Notes under the pieces: generated by a model
What the model was told of the DNA's origin: nothing
Seen by the model: only the letters and a program-made list of their open reading frames with translations
Databases searched by the model: none
Shown here: positions 45,441-55,680 of the stretch, in pieces
How the letters are laid out: every line of letters starts with the position of its first letter
Position numbering within the stretch: the first letter of the stretch is position 1
Translations under genes and position numbers: made by a program
From: Dryomyza anilis
Taxonomy: Eukaryota > Arthropoda > Insecta > Diptera > Dryomyzidae
Assembly: GCA_951804985.1 (NCBI GenBank)
Contig: OX638133.1
Coordinates: 26,690,963-26,754,962 of the forward strand
DNA: 64,000 bases
Direction: 5' to 3'

Positions 45441-45786
45441 TTTATCTATTTCTATATTTTGCGTTGATTTTGTTTTTATTCTTCTTGTGTTTTTCTACTG
45501 TTTAAGACGTCATTAATTCTGTTTGCATTCAAATTATTATTTATTGAGTGTTTGTCATTTGTCGCCTCTGACGTCACACGCACAGCTGCCAACATTTAGA
45601 CGCGTACAAGTGCCGCTATTTTTGGACGGCCTGTGCTCTTTGTCTTGCTCAGGGTTTGTGACACTTTGCCGTGAGTTGCTGTTGTGGTGATGGTGGTGGT
45701 GGCGGCGGCAGTAGCGGCAGCGACTATTTGTTCGGTTGTTGTCATAGTCGTCTTCTTCAGCGAGGTAATTGCTTTTCGTTGATGTC

Positions 45787-46502
45787 CTAAAAATAGAAAA
45801 CAAGGAAGATGAAGAAGCAAACATTAGTATTGAACAAATTTATTATTTTGTGCTTTTTTATTATGAGTATTATTAAATTAGCTGGGACGATGTGTTTTTA
45901 AATACTCAAACTTGTATTAAATACCAATGCACAATTCAATTTATTAAATTAAATATCAAAATATAAGTCATATAACTTGTCTAATATAAAAAAAGTAAAT
46001 CATTCATGTAAATGCTGATTATAATATGTATTAATTATTTTATCAGAGCATATCGGAAAATTCCCGATACTATATTACTGGCATTTTTATGGAATATGTT
46101 AGGCATATTTCCGGAAAACACACAGATTAATGGAATATTTTTGGAAGTGTATAATAGGTTCTAAATTTAATTAGATTCACGGCATATTTTAAGAATGGGC
46201 AGGGAACAGACAGCTTATGATACAAACTCCTTCTTGTTCTGTTTAGTTCTTGAAATATGTCAAAAATACAGAAATAAACAGCGTCGACCTCGATCCTGCC
46301 AAAACTTTATTGCTGTTTTAACGATTTTCAATTCCTATTCTCAATACAAATACTAGGTTTTTAAATAATTTGAAGTTATTGAAAAAAAAAACAATATTAA
46401 CGGTTATGTTCAATATTTCAATCGATAACACTGCCCTACTCTCATTTTGTTGGTGATAAATGGCATTGGTTTTCTCAAATTGGCTCTAGATTTTGAGATA
46501 CA
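45787..46502. other. AT-rich non-coding stretch
   Basis: Intron- or intergenic-like, with short inverted 'tccggaaa/ggaatat' motifs near 46060-46150. No gene seen. Confidence 0.4.
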
Positions 46503-46828
46503 AAGGGTTTTTCAATAAGAGCGCTACAAAAGTTTTTTTTCAACAGGGACGCTACAAAAGTAGAGCGACAGAGACAGCAAAAGACGCCATATTTCTTGCC
46601 GCTCTTTTGATATTTCTCTTCAGTAAGGTTTGCCATTTCATGATGGAAAGATATACAAGCCAACAACGAGTCGACATTATTAAAATTGACTACCGAAATT
46701 CGAATTCGTATATCTTTCCATCATGAAATGGCAACCCTTACTGAAGAGAAATGTCAAAAGAGCGGCAAGATATATGGCGTCGTTTGCTGTCCCTGTCGCT
46801 CTACTTTTGTAATGTTCCTGTTAAAAAA
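46503..46828. mobile_element. Mariner remnant: two left ends head to head
   Basis: 46503-46710 is the left end of the DD41D mariner (AAGGGTTTTTCAATAAGAGC, leader and first transposase codons). From about 46711 the same sequence returns inverted: 'tatctttccatcatgaaatg', 'agagaaatgtcaaaagagcg', 'ctgtccctgtcgctctac'. The result is an imperfect palindrome with about 120-bp arms and no catalytic domain. No TA is evident at its left end (CA). Confidence 0.85.
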
Positions 46829-46837
46829 CAAATTATA

Positions 46838-47986
46838 GGGGAGCCTGGGACGAAGTGGGAAATGGGGCAATGAGGGAAATTGCAAATAAAAACCATTGTC
46901 AACTTTTTCATCTATGGTTATAACAAATTAATAAAATTTACTTGCATTCTGAGAACTAGTTAAAAAATATTTTTTTAGTTAAAAAATATTTTTGAAATCA
47001 CAAACTGTCAATTTTTGTCGTTTTTAATTAGAAAAGTATGTTTAAAATGATCGGATGTTATATATCTTTTGAAATGCAAACAGGTTTTGCAAATTATTTA
47101 ACAATTGCTTAAATGGTGCTAAGTTTTGATCAAGTTGCTGGGGTCAAGTGGGAAACACTTTCTGGGGTAAAGTGGGAAATGTAATTTAAGCTAATTTTAT
47201 TGAAATTTTTTGTGAATATATTGTTATATATGAATTATTTAATTGGTTTAGCCAAGAAAAAACTTTAGTTGTGGCCACAAACCAATGAAAAGAAACATTT
47301 TGAGAAGTTACCTGAGATAAGATCTGAAATGCAAATGAAAGCCGAAAAATGAACCTTTTAACAGAAGCAGAAAAGAATACATTAGTAAAAATTCTTCATC
47401 TTCATCAAAGGAATAAAAATTTTGTTCCATTTGCTTTCCGAAGAATTTAAATTTAACCAATTCAGTGTACTGCCATATCTGTAAATGTCCTGTATAATTG
47501 AAATTGACGAACTTGTTGACTAGCAACAACAGCTGTGTTCATGGCCAATCAGAGTATTCTGACAAGCAATAAATGCACCATTTATATTTTATTTTTTTAT
47601 TTTTTTTTAGCATAACTGCTGAGATGTTAATGAATTTAAAATGTTTTCTGCCAATTCTTTTTTTTATTACTTTATTGTAATCTTTTTTATCCCTAATATA
47701 ATTTGGCTTTGTTATGAAAATAAAAAATAAATGAAAACAGCATTTAGGTAAACATTTTGAAGTTTCCCACTTTACCCCAACATTTTTCAACAATTCCAAA
47801 ATTGAGCTGTTGTGAAAAGTCGCTCAAAAATCAATTAAAAGACATACAAATGGTGTTCTGTGAATGCAAAAAGTTAGATCATGAGCCAGTCTATGAAATA
47901 TATCCTTCAAAAGAATTAAAAAATGTATTTAAATGTACTTTTTTGAAAGAACATCAAAACGTGCCCCACTTTACCCTAGGCTTCCC
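46838..47986. mobile_element. 1.15-kb TIR element with GGGGTAAAGTGGG motifs
   Basis: The ends GGGGAGCCTGGGACGAAGTG and its counterpart CACTTTACCCTAGGCTTCCC are inverted repeats, flanked by TATA on both sides (46834-46837, 47987-47990). Inside, GGGGT(A/C)AAGTGGGAAA occurs again near 47150 and 47170, and its complement at 47765. Frames such as 47757-47993 and the minus-strand 47308-47799 are broken and unrecognised. The superfamily is not assigned. Confidence 0.7.
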
Positions 47987-48282
47987 TATATAAATAAAAT
48001 GTAAGCATTCGCTTAACATTTGTAAAAGACAACTTTATTTGGACAATTTATAAATATAAAATCTTTCTATTCCCAAAAATTCATAAAATTAGGGAAGTTT
48101 TTAAAAAAATTGGTTTTGTTTTGTAACATTCAATTAATAACGTAATAAAAAATTACTAATTTTTAAAGTCAAGTCATGCAGTTTTATTTAAAAAAAAAAA
48201 AAATTTTTTTTAAAAACGAAATAATAAATCTAAAACGTGTGACTAAAAATGTTGTACTTTAATTATTCTAAATAGATTGGAT

Positions 48283-48382
48283 CGAACCGCGGACCTTTCG
48301 GCTCGTAGTCGAACGCACCAGCGACTTTTCGCTCGTAGTCCAACACACTAAACAGACGAGCAACCGAAGCTACAAATAAATA
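48283..48382 (-). mobile_element. tRNA-derived SINE, badly decayed head
   Basis: On the minus strand it contains 'cgaaaggtccgcggttcga' and 'agcgaaaagtcgctggtgcg', with a short internal duplication of the anticodon-arm region ('gctcgtagtc' occurs twice). No body is left. Confidence 0.55.
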
Positions 48383-50501
48383 TTCGACAATAATTTCCTA
48401 CCTGTTATTCCCAGGTCAAATCTTCCCGGGTAAACTTAGTGCTCATTAGCTTTAGAGTAATATTGCCGAATTAATATTATTATTAGCTAACATTTTCGAC
48501 GAAATTCATTATTTGATACACGAGAAATAGGTTAAATGTATTTGCTACTGAGGACACTTTTGAAACTAGTTTATTTGGAAAATGGGAACTGTACAAGTCA
48601 CTGCGGTTAAAAGGTATCAATTGCTTAAAAACTACCCATAACATTAGAACCATTGGTATCGACTAAGGACAGTATCTTGAAGATCAGTACTGTGATAGGT
48701 CTAAAGGGCTGCATGTGGAGACGGATCGTGTCCATGCTAAACATGTCGCTAGTAAAGCGGACAGGCACTAGGTGGCGCCATAGTCACTTATTTACATGCA
48801 GCAACTAATGCGTCTATAATTCGTAGACTGTTTTTTGTGATTATGTATTGATTTTAATACAGTATGTCTTTCATGTTTTTATAATGCACGCATGCAAGTG
48901 TGAAATATGAATGCATGAAGAATAAAATGTAATGTAAATGTATAGTAAAATAAAATAAAACAAATAACTAAAAATGAAAATATGTAAAAAAGTAAGATTA
49001 TATAAGAAATAAAAAAAAATTGTTTAACTGAATGTTCCATTGATTCCGGTCACAGAACAGGATTTTGAGTACTAGTTCTGTGATAGGTCCGGTCACAGAA
49101 TACGATTTTGAAGACCAGTCCTTTGAAAGTTCTAAAGGTCTGCAGAAGGTGTTAATTGACCCCTCCCTAGGGCAACGCCATGTTTAAGTTGCCGGTTGGT
49201 GTCAGATAAAAGACCAAGAACTAGAAGCGGTAAACTATCTCCGAGGAACCTGTCACGTATCAATTAAGAAATTAGTTCCCTTATATTTTTATTCTGAAAC
49301 GATTCCTTCTCTGGACAATTCCGCTCAACTCTGCTCTAAACACAAATTGAATTTAATTTCAATATAAATATTATAAATTGAATTAAATTACATTTGAAAA
49401 TAATCACGGGAACTTATATCCTGCGAAAACCTTATATTTCGAAAGAATTATTTCTGGTAAGATGTTGAGGAAGTATTTAGGAAAGTATTGTAGAAAGAAA
49501 TGCCGGAGAATAATGATTAGTAAAGAATTATCTGAGGAATACTATGGTCATATACTTTGTTTCCTTGATATTGCAAACAATGTATTATATTTTTAATAGA
49601 TTATATAAATAATATACAAATTATTATAATTCGTTCACTAACATAAAACTGAAAAATGTTTTTTTCTTTCTAGCATTATACTTTGTACCATCATTAAAAT
49701 AATCATGACCAAAACATATATAACTTATGACCATAACATATATTAAACTTATGTCAAACACCAAATAGCAAATCAATCACACATAAAATTATGTGAAACT
49801 CTTGAGTATCTCAACAAAATACTACGATAATCCTTGACATTATTACTGCCCACAGCTACAGTATCCACATTAAATAGCATCACTAAATACCGAGACAGAA
49901 CATCATTGGATATGAAGAAGAACCATTGACATTTACTCATGCGCTGCCCATCATCAACTTATTATTGCTCATCCCCGAAGTCATTGGGTTGCTGCTGCAC
50001 CAATGAATATGTTGTTCATGTTGCGACGTTGGTTGCCCGTCGTCGTCGTAGCAGTAAATGAAGCCAGGAAATGAGCAACTTGTTGCCTTTTGCGCTTTTT
50101 AAACGACTACGCCAAGGGCAACATCAACATATCAATTACATTAACATGAGAGTATGAGAGCGCATGAACATGAAGGAATTGTGGTAAACTGAGTTCCAGA
50201 GTGCCTTTCCTTCGCCAGGTAGCTGCCAGGTTATCGATATGTAATGTGTATTTAATGCTGATGCCGATAATGTTTGGAGTGCGCATATTTATGCTCGATC
50301 ATTACATTTGATGGACGTATCCATTGAAATGGCAGGGTATAAAAAATAATATGTGCAATTTTAAAGTTTTCATTAAAGTGCATTTTACAAGAAAAAAAGA
50401 GTAAAAAGGTATTGAAACTATCAAATATTTATTAAAGCTATCAATTGAGATTTTTATGCACAATCAATAACAGATATACTGTAATATTTATAGTATAATA
50501 A
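48383..50501. other. Non-coding stretch with non-repetitive GC-richer patches
   Basis: Two related segments contain 'ggtcacagaa(t/c)a(c/g)gatttt' (49050 and 49094) and 'agttctgtgataggtc' (48687 and 49075), suggesting a decayed repeat. 49900-50300 is GC-richer, with CAGGTAG and TATCGATA motifs typical of fly regulatory DNA, but no frame is convincing. Confidence 0.35.
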
Positions 50502-51034
50502 TGTTACGAAAATTCAGTCTACGGAAAACTGTTCTACGAGTTCGTATCGCTGGATTGTGTACAAAATAAAAACACTCTTATGTTTGGTTTAAATTATAAC
50601 AATTAACTTTATTAATTCACTTTAATAAACAACGTTACTAATAACAAATTCTAACAACTGCTGCATGTCCACAATTTAACTTGACATTTATCACACGAGA
50701 TGCACTCGACCACTTTACAATCACTACTGAAGTGAAGTACATCAGTTGCGGCTCCCTTATATACTGCATGCATCGGTTCGACACTTTTCGACAAGCTTCA
50801 ACTTGTTTCGAGAACCTTCTACTCGTTTCGTGAATGACGCATGCTATTGGCATCTCATTCGCACTCATGTGTTTTAATGTGCAGATCTTCCATCTCTTTC
50901 TCGCACATTGCTCATTACGCTGAATGATCTTCCATCTCTTTCTAACATATTGTTTAGTGCGCTGAATTGTCTTGCGTCTCATTTATTATTGTTGATTGCT
51001 TGCACAGTGGGGCAAATTACCTCTTTTCGTAACA
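50502..51034 (-). mobile_element. Solo LTR (533 bp), Gypsy-like
   Basis: The termini are TGTTACGAAAA and TTTTCGTAACA (TG...CA with an inverted repeat), with a 4-bp duplication ATAA on both sides (50498-50501, 51035-51038), as for Gypsy-type elements. Read on the minus strand it has TATATAAGGGAGCC as TATA box (about 50760), a TTCAGTAG initiator-like site about 30 bp on, and AATAAA in the R/U5 part near 50610. No internal retroelement genes adjoin, so it is a recombination-derived solo LTR. Confidence 0.85.
50797..50834. promoter_or_regulatory. Heat-shock-element-like cluster in the LTR
   Basis: TTC at 797, 807, 817 and 827 and GAA at 812 and 832 keep strict 5-bp spacing, so six of eight consecutive pentamers fit the alternating nTTCn/nGAAn rule for heat-shock factor sites. 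The core 807-819 (TTCGAGAACCTTC) is a perfect three-pentamer site. It lies about 50 bp upstream of the LTR TATA box in transcript orientation. Confidence 0.6.
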
Positions 51035-51047
51035 ATAATAACAGAGC

Positions 51048-51200
51048 GTCCGTGGGTCAGTAGTAAGTGCGTTGGACTTTAAAATGAAAGGTTACGTGTT
51101 CGTACTATCGCGACTGCAATCTTAAAACTAAACAATGGAAATGCTTTGAGATTTAAAATAGGTTTTTAAAAGCCACTCACCACGGCGTTTGAATTAAGCC
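51048..51200 (+). mobile_element. Possible diverged tRNA-derived SINE
   Basis: The head-like 'gtgggtcagtagtaagtgcg' plus 'ttggac' resembles the A-box region of the main SINE, and 'gtgttcgtactatcgcg' could be a decayed B box. The body ('gccactcaccacggcgtttg') faintly recalls 'gctctcacccgccgttcgg' of the family. Confidence 0.4.
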
Positions 51201-51326
51201 ATTTGTGAACTCATAAAATACACTTTTCTTTTATTTGTCAAAACTATTTTTAGTATATCTTTGAATGCTAATATTCCGAAAGGTTTTTACAAAATCTTAA
51301 TTTAATTATTGCTCCTAAGATGCCGT

Positions 51327-52262
51327 GCTGGATTCCTGAAGTTTTCACAAACTTCTACGCTTAACGAGTACTCCGTAGTACTCGTGAGTTGGCTTTATTT
51401 CTGTTAGATGTGTATGCTCCGCATAATCGGATTCTAAAAGTTTCAATAAACTCATAAACTTACAAGATTCCGTGGTGCAAATCTCTCTCTTTCTAACACA
51501 TTGCCTAAGCATACTATATTATCTTATGACTCATTTACTCATTTCAATTGCTTGTATATTAAAAGCTGGATTCCAGAAGTTTCCACAAACTTTTATTCTT
51601 TACGAGAATCCATAGTACTCGTGAGTTCGCTTTATCTCTTTTATATTTGTATGTTCCACATAACCGGATTCTAGAAGTTTTAATAAACTTCTAAGAATTA
51701 CAAGATTACGTGGTATATATCTATTTATCTCTTTTTAATACATTGCCGCAGCACACTGAATTATCATACGATTCATTTACTCATTTTAATTGCTTGTATA
51801 TTAAAAGCTGTATTCCAGAAGTTTCCAAAAACTTCCACGCTTTACGAGAATCCATAATATTCGTGAAATGACTTTTACTTTCATATTTTTTAATGCAGTG
51901 CATAGCCGGATTCTGGAAGTTTCAATAAACTTCTAAACTTTACAAAATTCCGTAGTGCAAATCTCTCTCTCTTTGTAGCACATTGCCTCAGCACACTGAA
52001 TTATCCTGTGACTCATTTACTCATATTAATTTGTTTAATATTAAATGCTGTATTCCAGAAGCTTCCACAAACTTCTACACTCTAACATAATCCATAGACT
52101 CGTGAATTGGCTTTTTCTCTTTTATATTTGTATGCTCCGCATAGCCGGATTCTGGAAGTTTCAATAAACTTCTAAACTTTACAAGATTCCGTGGTGCAAA
52201 TCTCTCTCTTTCTAACACTTTACCTTAACACACTGAATTAACTATTATTTGCTTGTATAATG
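51327..52262 (+). repeat. Four tandem ~240-bp repeats with paired heat-shock-like sites
   Basis: Units start at 51327, 51565, 51807 and 52047 (periods 238, 242, 240). Each has GCTG(G/T)ATTCCAGAAGTTTCC, about 98 bp later GGATTCTGGAAGTTTCAATA, then a CTCTCTCTTTCTAACACATTG block and a 'gactcatttactcattt' block. The last two resemble the outer part of the solo LTR (TCTTTCTAACATATTG), so the array may derive from LTR U3 repeats of a related element. Perfect TTCnnGAAnnTTC triplets begin at 51571, 51813, 51911, 52053 and 52150. Confidence 0.8.
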
Positions 52263-53012
52263 CAGCAAATTATATATTTCAATAAAAATACTTTTATTTG
52301 TTTTCTATAACTCATACAAATAAATTTGTGCCCTATTTAAAAAGAATTCTATTTTATATAGATAAACGGAATTGACTTTACCTTTTAACAACCATTGCAT
52401 TATCGTTCAAAACATGTTTTATACATTAAAACCTTTTCGAATTTACATCAAATGCAAAACTATATGACACGCAGTTGCCATTCATCATTTTGTTTTATCA
52501 TTATTACCAACATCATTATCCTCATCATCATTCATGTTTATCTTTCCGATATCATAAATATTTTATATACACATCAGCATGACAATAATAAATATTGCGT
52601 GTGAATTTGAACGGCTGAATTGCAAATCAGTCTTGTTATTTTTTTTTTTTTTGATTTTCTATATATTTTTAAACCATTAACGGGTTGTAGTAGTGAAAAG
52701 CATATATTATGCTCTGTTGTTGGTTGGGAAATGTCGCTGTATTTCAGCGATGTTTGTAACAAGTGTTAAATCCGAAAAATCATTCATCATTTTTATGTGA
52801 GATGTACGCAAGTGAAAAGTGAAGTTTGTAATTTTTAAGGAAGCCAAATGTTAACATGATGTGCGTCATATTTCAAGCAAAATGTTTGATTTATGATGAA
52901 GTTTTTAAAAGTAAAAAAAAATGAATAAGTATTAAATACAGTATTATATGCTCATGTTTGGTAAGTGTTAGATAAAAAATCACACTCATATTCTTACACG
53001 CTGCCAAAAAGG
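52263..53012. other. AT-rich non-coding stretch
   Basis: Between two tandem arrays. Nothing recognisable; the short frames at 52395-52604 are AT-driven. Confidence 0.4.
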
Positions 53013-53310
53013 GCTCTCCCAAATATAATTGTGCAGGAATTACATATAATTTTGGAGCTTTATGCAACAAAAAAAAGTATTATTGCCTTGCAAAACATTA
53101 TTATAATTACAGCCAAACATGTTTTTATTTTCGTTCAAACATATTTATTTTCAGAATCGAACCAGAGCTCTTCCAAACATAAATTTGCAGGCATTACATA
53201 TATCTTTGAAGCTTTATGCAAACAAAAAATTATTGCATTGCAAAACATTATTTTAATGAGAGGCAAACATATTTTTATTTTCGTGCAAAAATATTTATGT
53301 TTAAAATGTA
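53013..53310 (+). repeat. 153-bp direct duplication
   Basis: 'gctctcccaaatataattg' at 53013 returns as 'gctcttccaaacataaattt' at 53166, followed in both by 'gcaggaattacatat', 'gagctttatgcaa', 'ttgcaaaacattat' and 'tttttattttcgt'. Two copies, about 80-85% similar by eye. Confidence 0.7.
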
Positions 53311-54004
53311 TAATTTTCGTACAACATATATATATGTTTTCGTACAACATATATATGTTTTAACGTGAAAAACATTTTATTTACATGTTAACATATTGAT
53401 GTTTACATTTCATATTAATGTAAAAAAAGTAAATTTAGTTATAATAATTTGTTTATACAATATTCATTTTTCACCTTTTCTAATAACGAAATACATATAA
53501 TTGAAAGAACCATTTTTTGACGATACTTGTGTTAAGTAACAGAAATAACAAACATACATAAGAATATTAATATCTGGTGAAAAATACAAAATATTCTACA
53601 GAAACATTAAGATAGTAAATTCATATAAATCCGCGATGAAAGCAATTTATGTTTAAATATCGTTTGTAATATTTCAATCTAAAAATAATAATTATAGAAT
53701 TCAATTATAATGTGATTAGATTTACATTCAATCATATTCAATCGAATCTTTTCTAACCGTGTTGATTTAAAAAAAGAAAAAAGTTCAAAAATTGAATTTT
53801 ACTTATTATGCTTTTTGAGTTAGAAGTAACAATTATTAACTAAAGAAATGTCCGATTTATTGAAATTGAGTTCTCAACCTCAGCGACTCTATATTACACT
53901 AAATCCCTTAGCAAATCGAAGGATGAATTGTTTTCTTACGGTGTATTATCAAAACGATAATTTGGCTCCAATTTCAGCAGCTTTATTTATTGCAGAGCTG
54001 TATT
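53311..54004. other. AT-rich non-coding stretch
   Basis: A small duplication of 'ttcgtacaacatatatatgtttt' occurs near 53315-53360. Otherwise nothing is seen. Confidence 0.4.
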
Positions 54005-54510
54005 ATAGAAGTTTCCACAAACTGCTACTCTTTAGGAGAATGCGTTGTGTTCTTGGGATAGCTCGCTCTCTTTCAGGCTTTAAGATGTGCAGCGCATAGA
54101 CGGATTCTAGAAGTTTCCACAAGCATTAAACTTAACGAGTTTTTGTGAAACTTACATGCTACTTCGCTCTACTACTAACACAACTGCTACTCTTTAGGAG
54201 AATGCGTTGTGTTCTTGGGATAGCTCTCTCTCTTTCAGGCTTTAAGATGTGCTGCGCATAGACGGATTCTAGAAATTTCCACAAGCATTAAACTTAACGA
54301 TTTTTTGTGAAACTTACATGCTACTTCGCTCTACTACTAACACAACTGCTACTCTTTAGGAGAATGCGTTGTGTTCTTGGGATAGCTCTCTCTCTTTCAA
54401 GCTTTAAGATGTGCTGCGCATTGATGGATTCTAGAAGTTTCCACAAGCATTAAACTTAACGAGTTTTTGTGAAACTTACAAGCTACTTCGCTCTACTACT
54501 AACACATGTC
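54005..54510 (+). repeat. Three tandem 162-bp repeats with heat-shock-like sites
   Basis: 'actgctactctttaggagaa' recurs at 54021, 54183 and 54345. Each unit holds 'tgcgttgtgttcttgggata', 'ctctctctttca', 'gatgtgctgcgcat' and GGATTCTAGAAGTTTCCACA. Perfect TTCnnGAAnnTTC triplets start at 54105, 54267 and 54429. The unit is related to, but distinct from, the 240-bp repeat at 51327. Copies are nearly identical, so the expansion is recent. Confidence 0.85.
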
Positions 54511-54864
54511 TCAATACCATAGAAGCCAACCTCAAATTCCTAAAAACATCGTTTTATACCACGGAATAAAATAATTTTCTCGTGAAATATTTTTAGTAAT
54601 ACAAATTCTCAGGAATAAAAATCGCACAAAAAATTATTCAGACATTAAAAATACCACAACAAATCCCATATTTATAAATAAAAATTGAAAAATAGTCGTT
54701 AACAATTATAATTAATTACAAAAATTTAGCAATTGAGTAATATACGGTAAAAAAAGGGTTTAACTTTTTAAGTATACTGTAAAAGCCCATTGGCAAGAGA
54801 ATATGAAGCATTTTCTATTTAGTTACAAAAACCTTTTCCACAAACAGTTGCAGCAGTCTTATTT

Positions 54865-55040
54865 ATTGCAGAGTTGTATTCTAGAAGTTTCCACAAACTG
54901 CTACTCTATAGGAGAATGCGTTGTGATCGTGAGACAGCTCAATTTCTGTCAGGTTGCTCTTTCTCTTTCAGTGCTACGCATATCCGTATTCTAGAAGTTT
55001 CCATAAACATCTATTTAAACGAGTTTTTGTGATGCTCACA
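54865..55040 (+). repeat. Isolated diverged copy of the 162-bp repeat
   Basis: It has two perfect TTCTAGAAGTTTC sites (54879 and 54989) and 'actgctactctataggagaa', the same order as the tandem units, with more substitutions. Confidence 0.7.
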
Positions 55041-55089
55041 TAAGATTTCGATTTCCTTCTACACTGAATTTTCTTTCGTAATTTTTAAG

Positions 55090-55680
55090 TTTAGGTTTTA
55101 AAGCCATTTAAAGTTAAAGATGTGATTTGACGATTCCTACCAAATATATTTCTATGATTTTCATTACTATCAGTTTTAATATGGCATGAAAATTTGCAAA
55201 GTTTGACCCCTCTACTGTACTCCTTTTAGAGTTTAAAACCATTTAAAGTAAAATTTCTGATTTTTCGGGTTCTACTAAAAGTATTTTCATGATTTTTATA
55301 TCTTATCATCTTAAATTCTATAAGATCACAAATGCAAAGTTTTACACTTATACTATGCTACATTTAGATTTTAAAGCCATTTGAAATTAAAAATGTTATT
55401 TGTCAACCCCACTCGAATCAATTTGATGTTAAAGATGTAATTTCTCGGGTCCTACTAATTGTATTTTCGTGATTTGTGTACCTAATCAACAGATTTCAGA
55501 TATGGCATCAAAAGTGAAAAGTTTTACACCTCAACGCTGTTTCATTAAATTTCAGAATCGTTTGAAATGTTGCATTTGATTTCGCGGTTCCTACTATTTT
55601 TTTGTTTTCATGATTTTCTACTTAAATATCCGATTTAGCATGGTATGAAAAGTACAAAGTTTTATACTCATTAATTAGAT
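55090..55680 (+). repeat. Degenerate ~140-bp tandem repeat, about four units
   Basis: The unit is recognisable from 'tttaaagccatttaaagtta' (55097, 55232, 55374), 'tctcgggtcctactaa', 'tattttcatgatttt' and 'atggcatgaaaagtgcaaag'. The last unit is rearranged. No coding capacity. Confidence 0.65.

Larger units (their letters stand above)
44476..45786 (-). other. Putative promoter and 5' leader exon(s) of a minus-strand gene
   Basis: On the minus strand a polypyrimidine acceptor (TTTTCTATTTTTAG) precedes 45786. CAG/ACC-rich sequence follows, with overlapping short frames, one starting MTTTEQIVAAATAAATTT at 45745. Next come an AATAAA at about 45540, a GAGAGAGAGAG block, TCTTAGTTCGCTG (initiator-like) near 45325 and A-rich leader-like sequence with stops in all frames. 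A perfect donor CAACG|GTAAGTG ends it at 44476. The whole block is GC-richer than its surroundings. It may be one long leader exon, or an upstream gene's last exon followed by a promoter. The partner coding exons could be those at 9.4-11.3 kb. Confidence 0.4.

Noticed and set aside
51327..52262. CRISPR-like regular repeats
   Set aside because: Whole 240-bp units are repeated with no unique spacers; this is ordinary tandem duplication in a eukaryotic genome.
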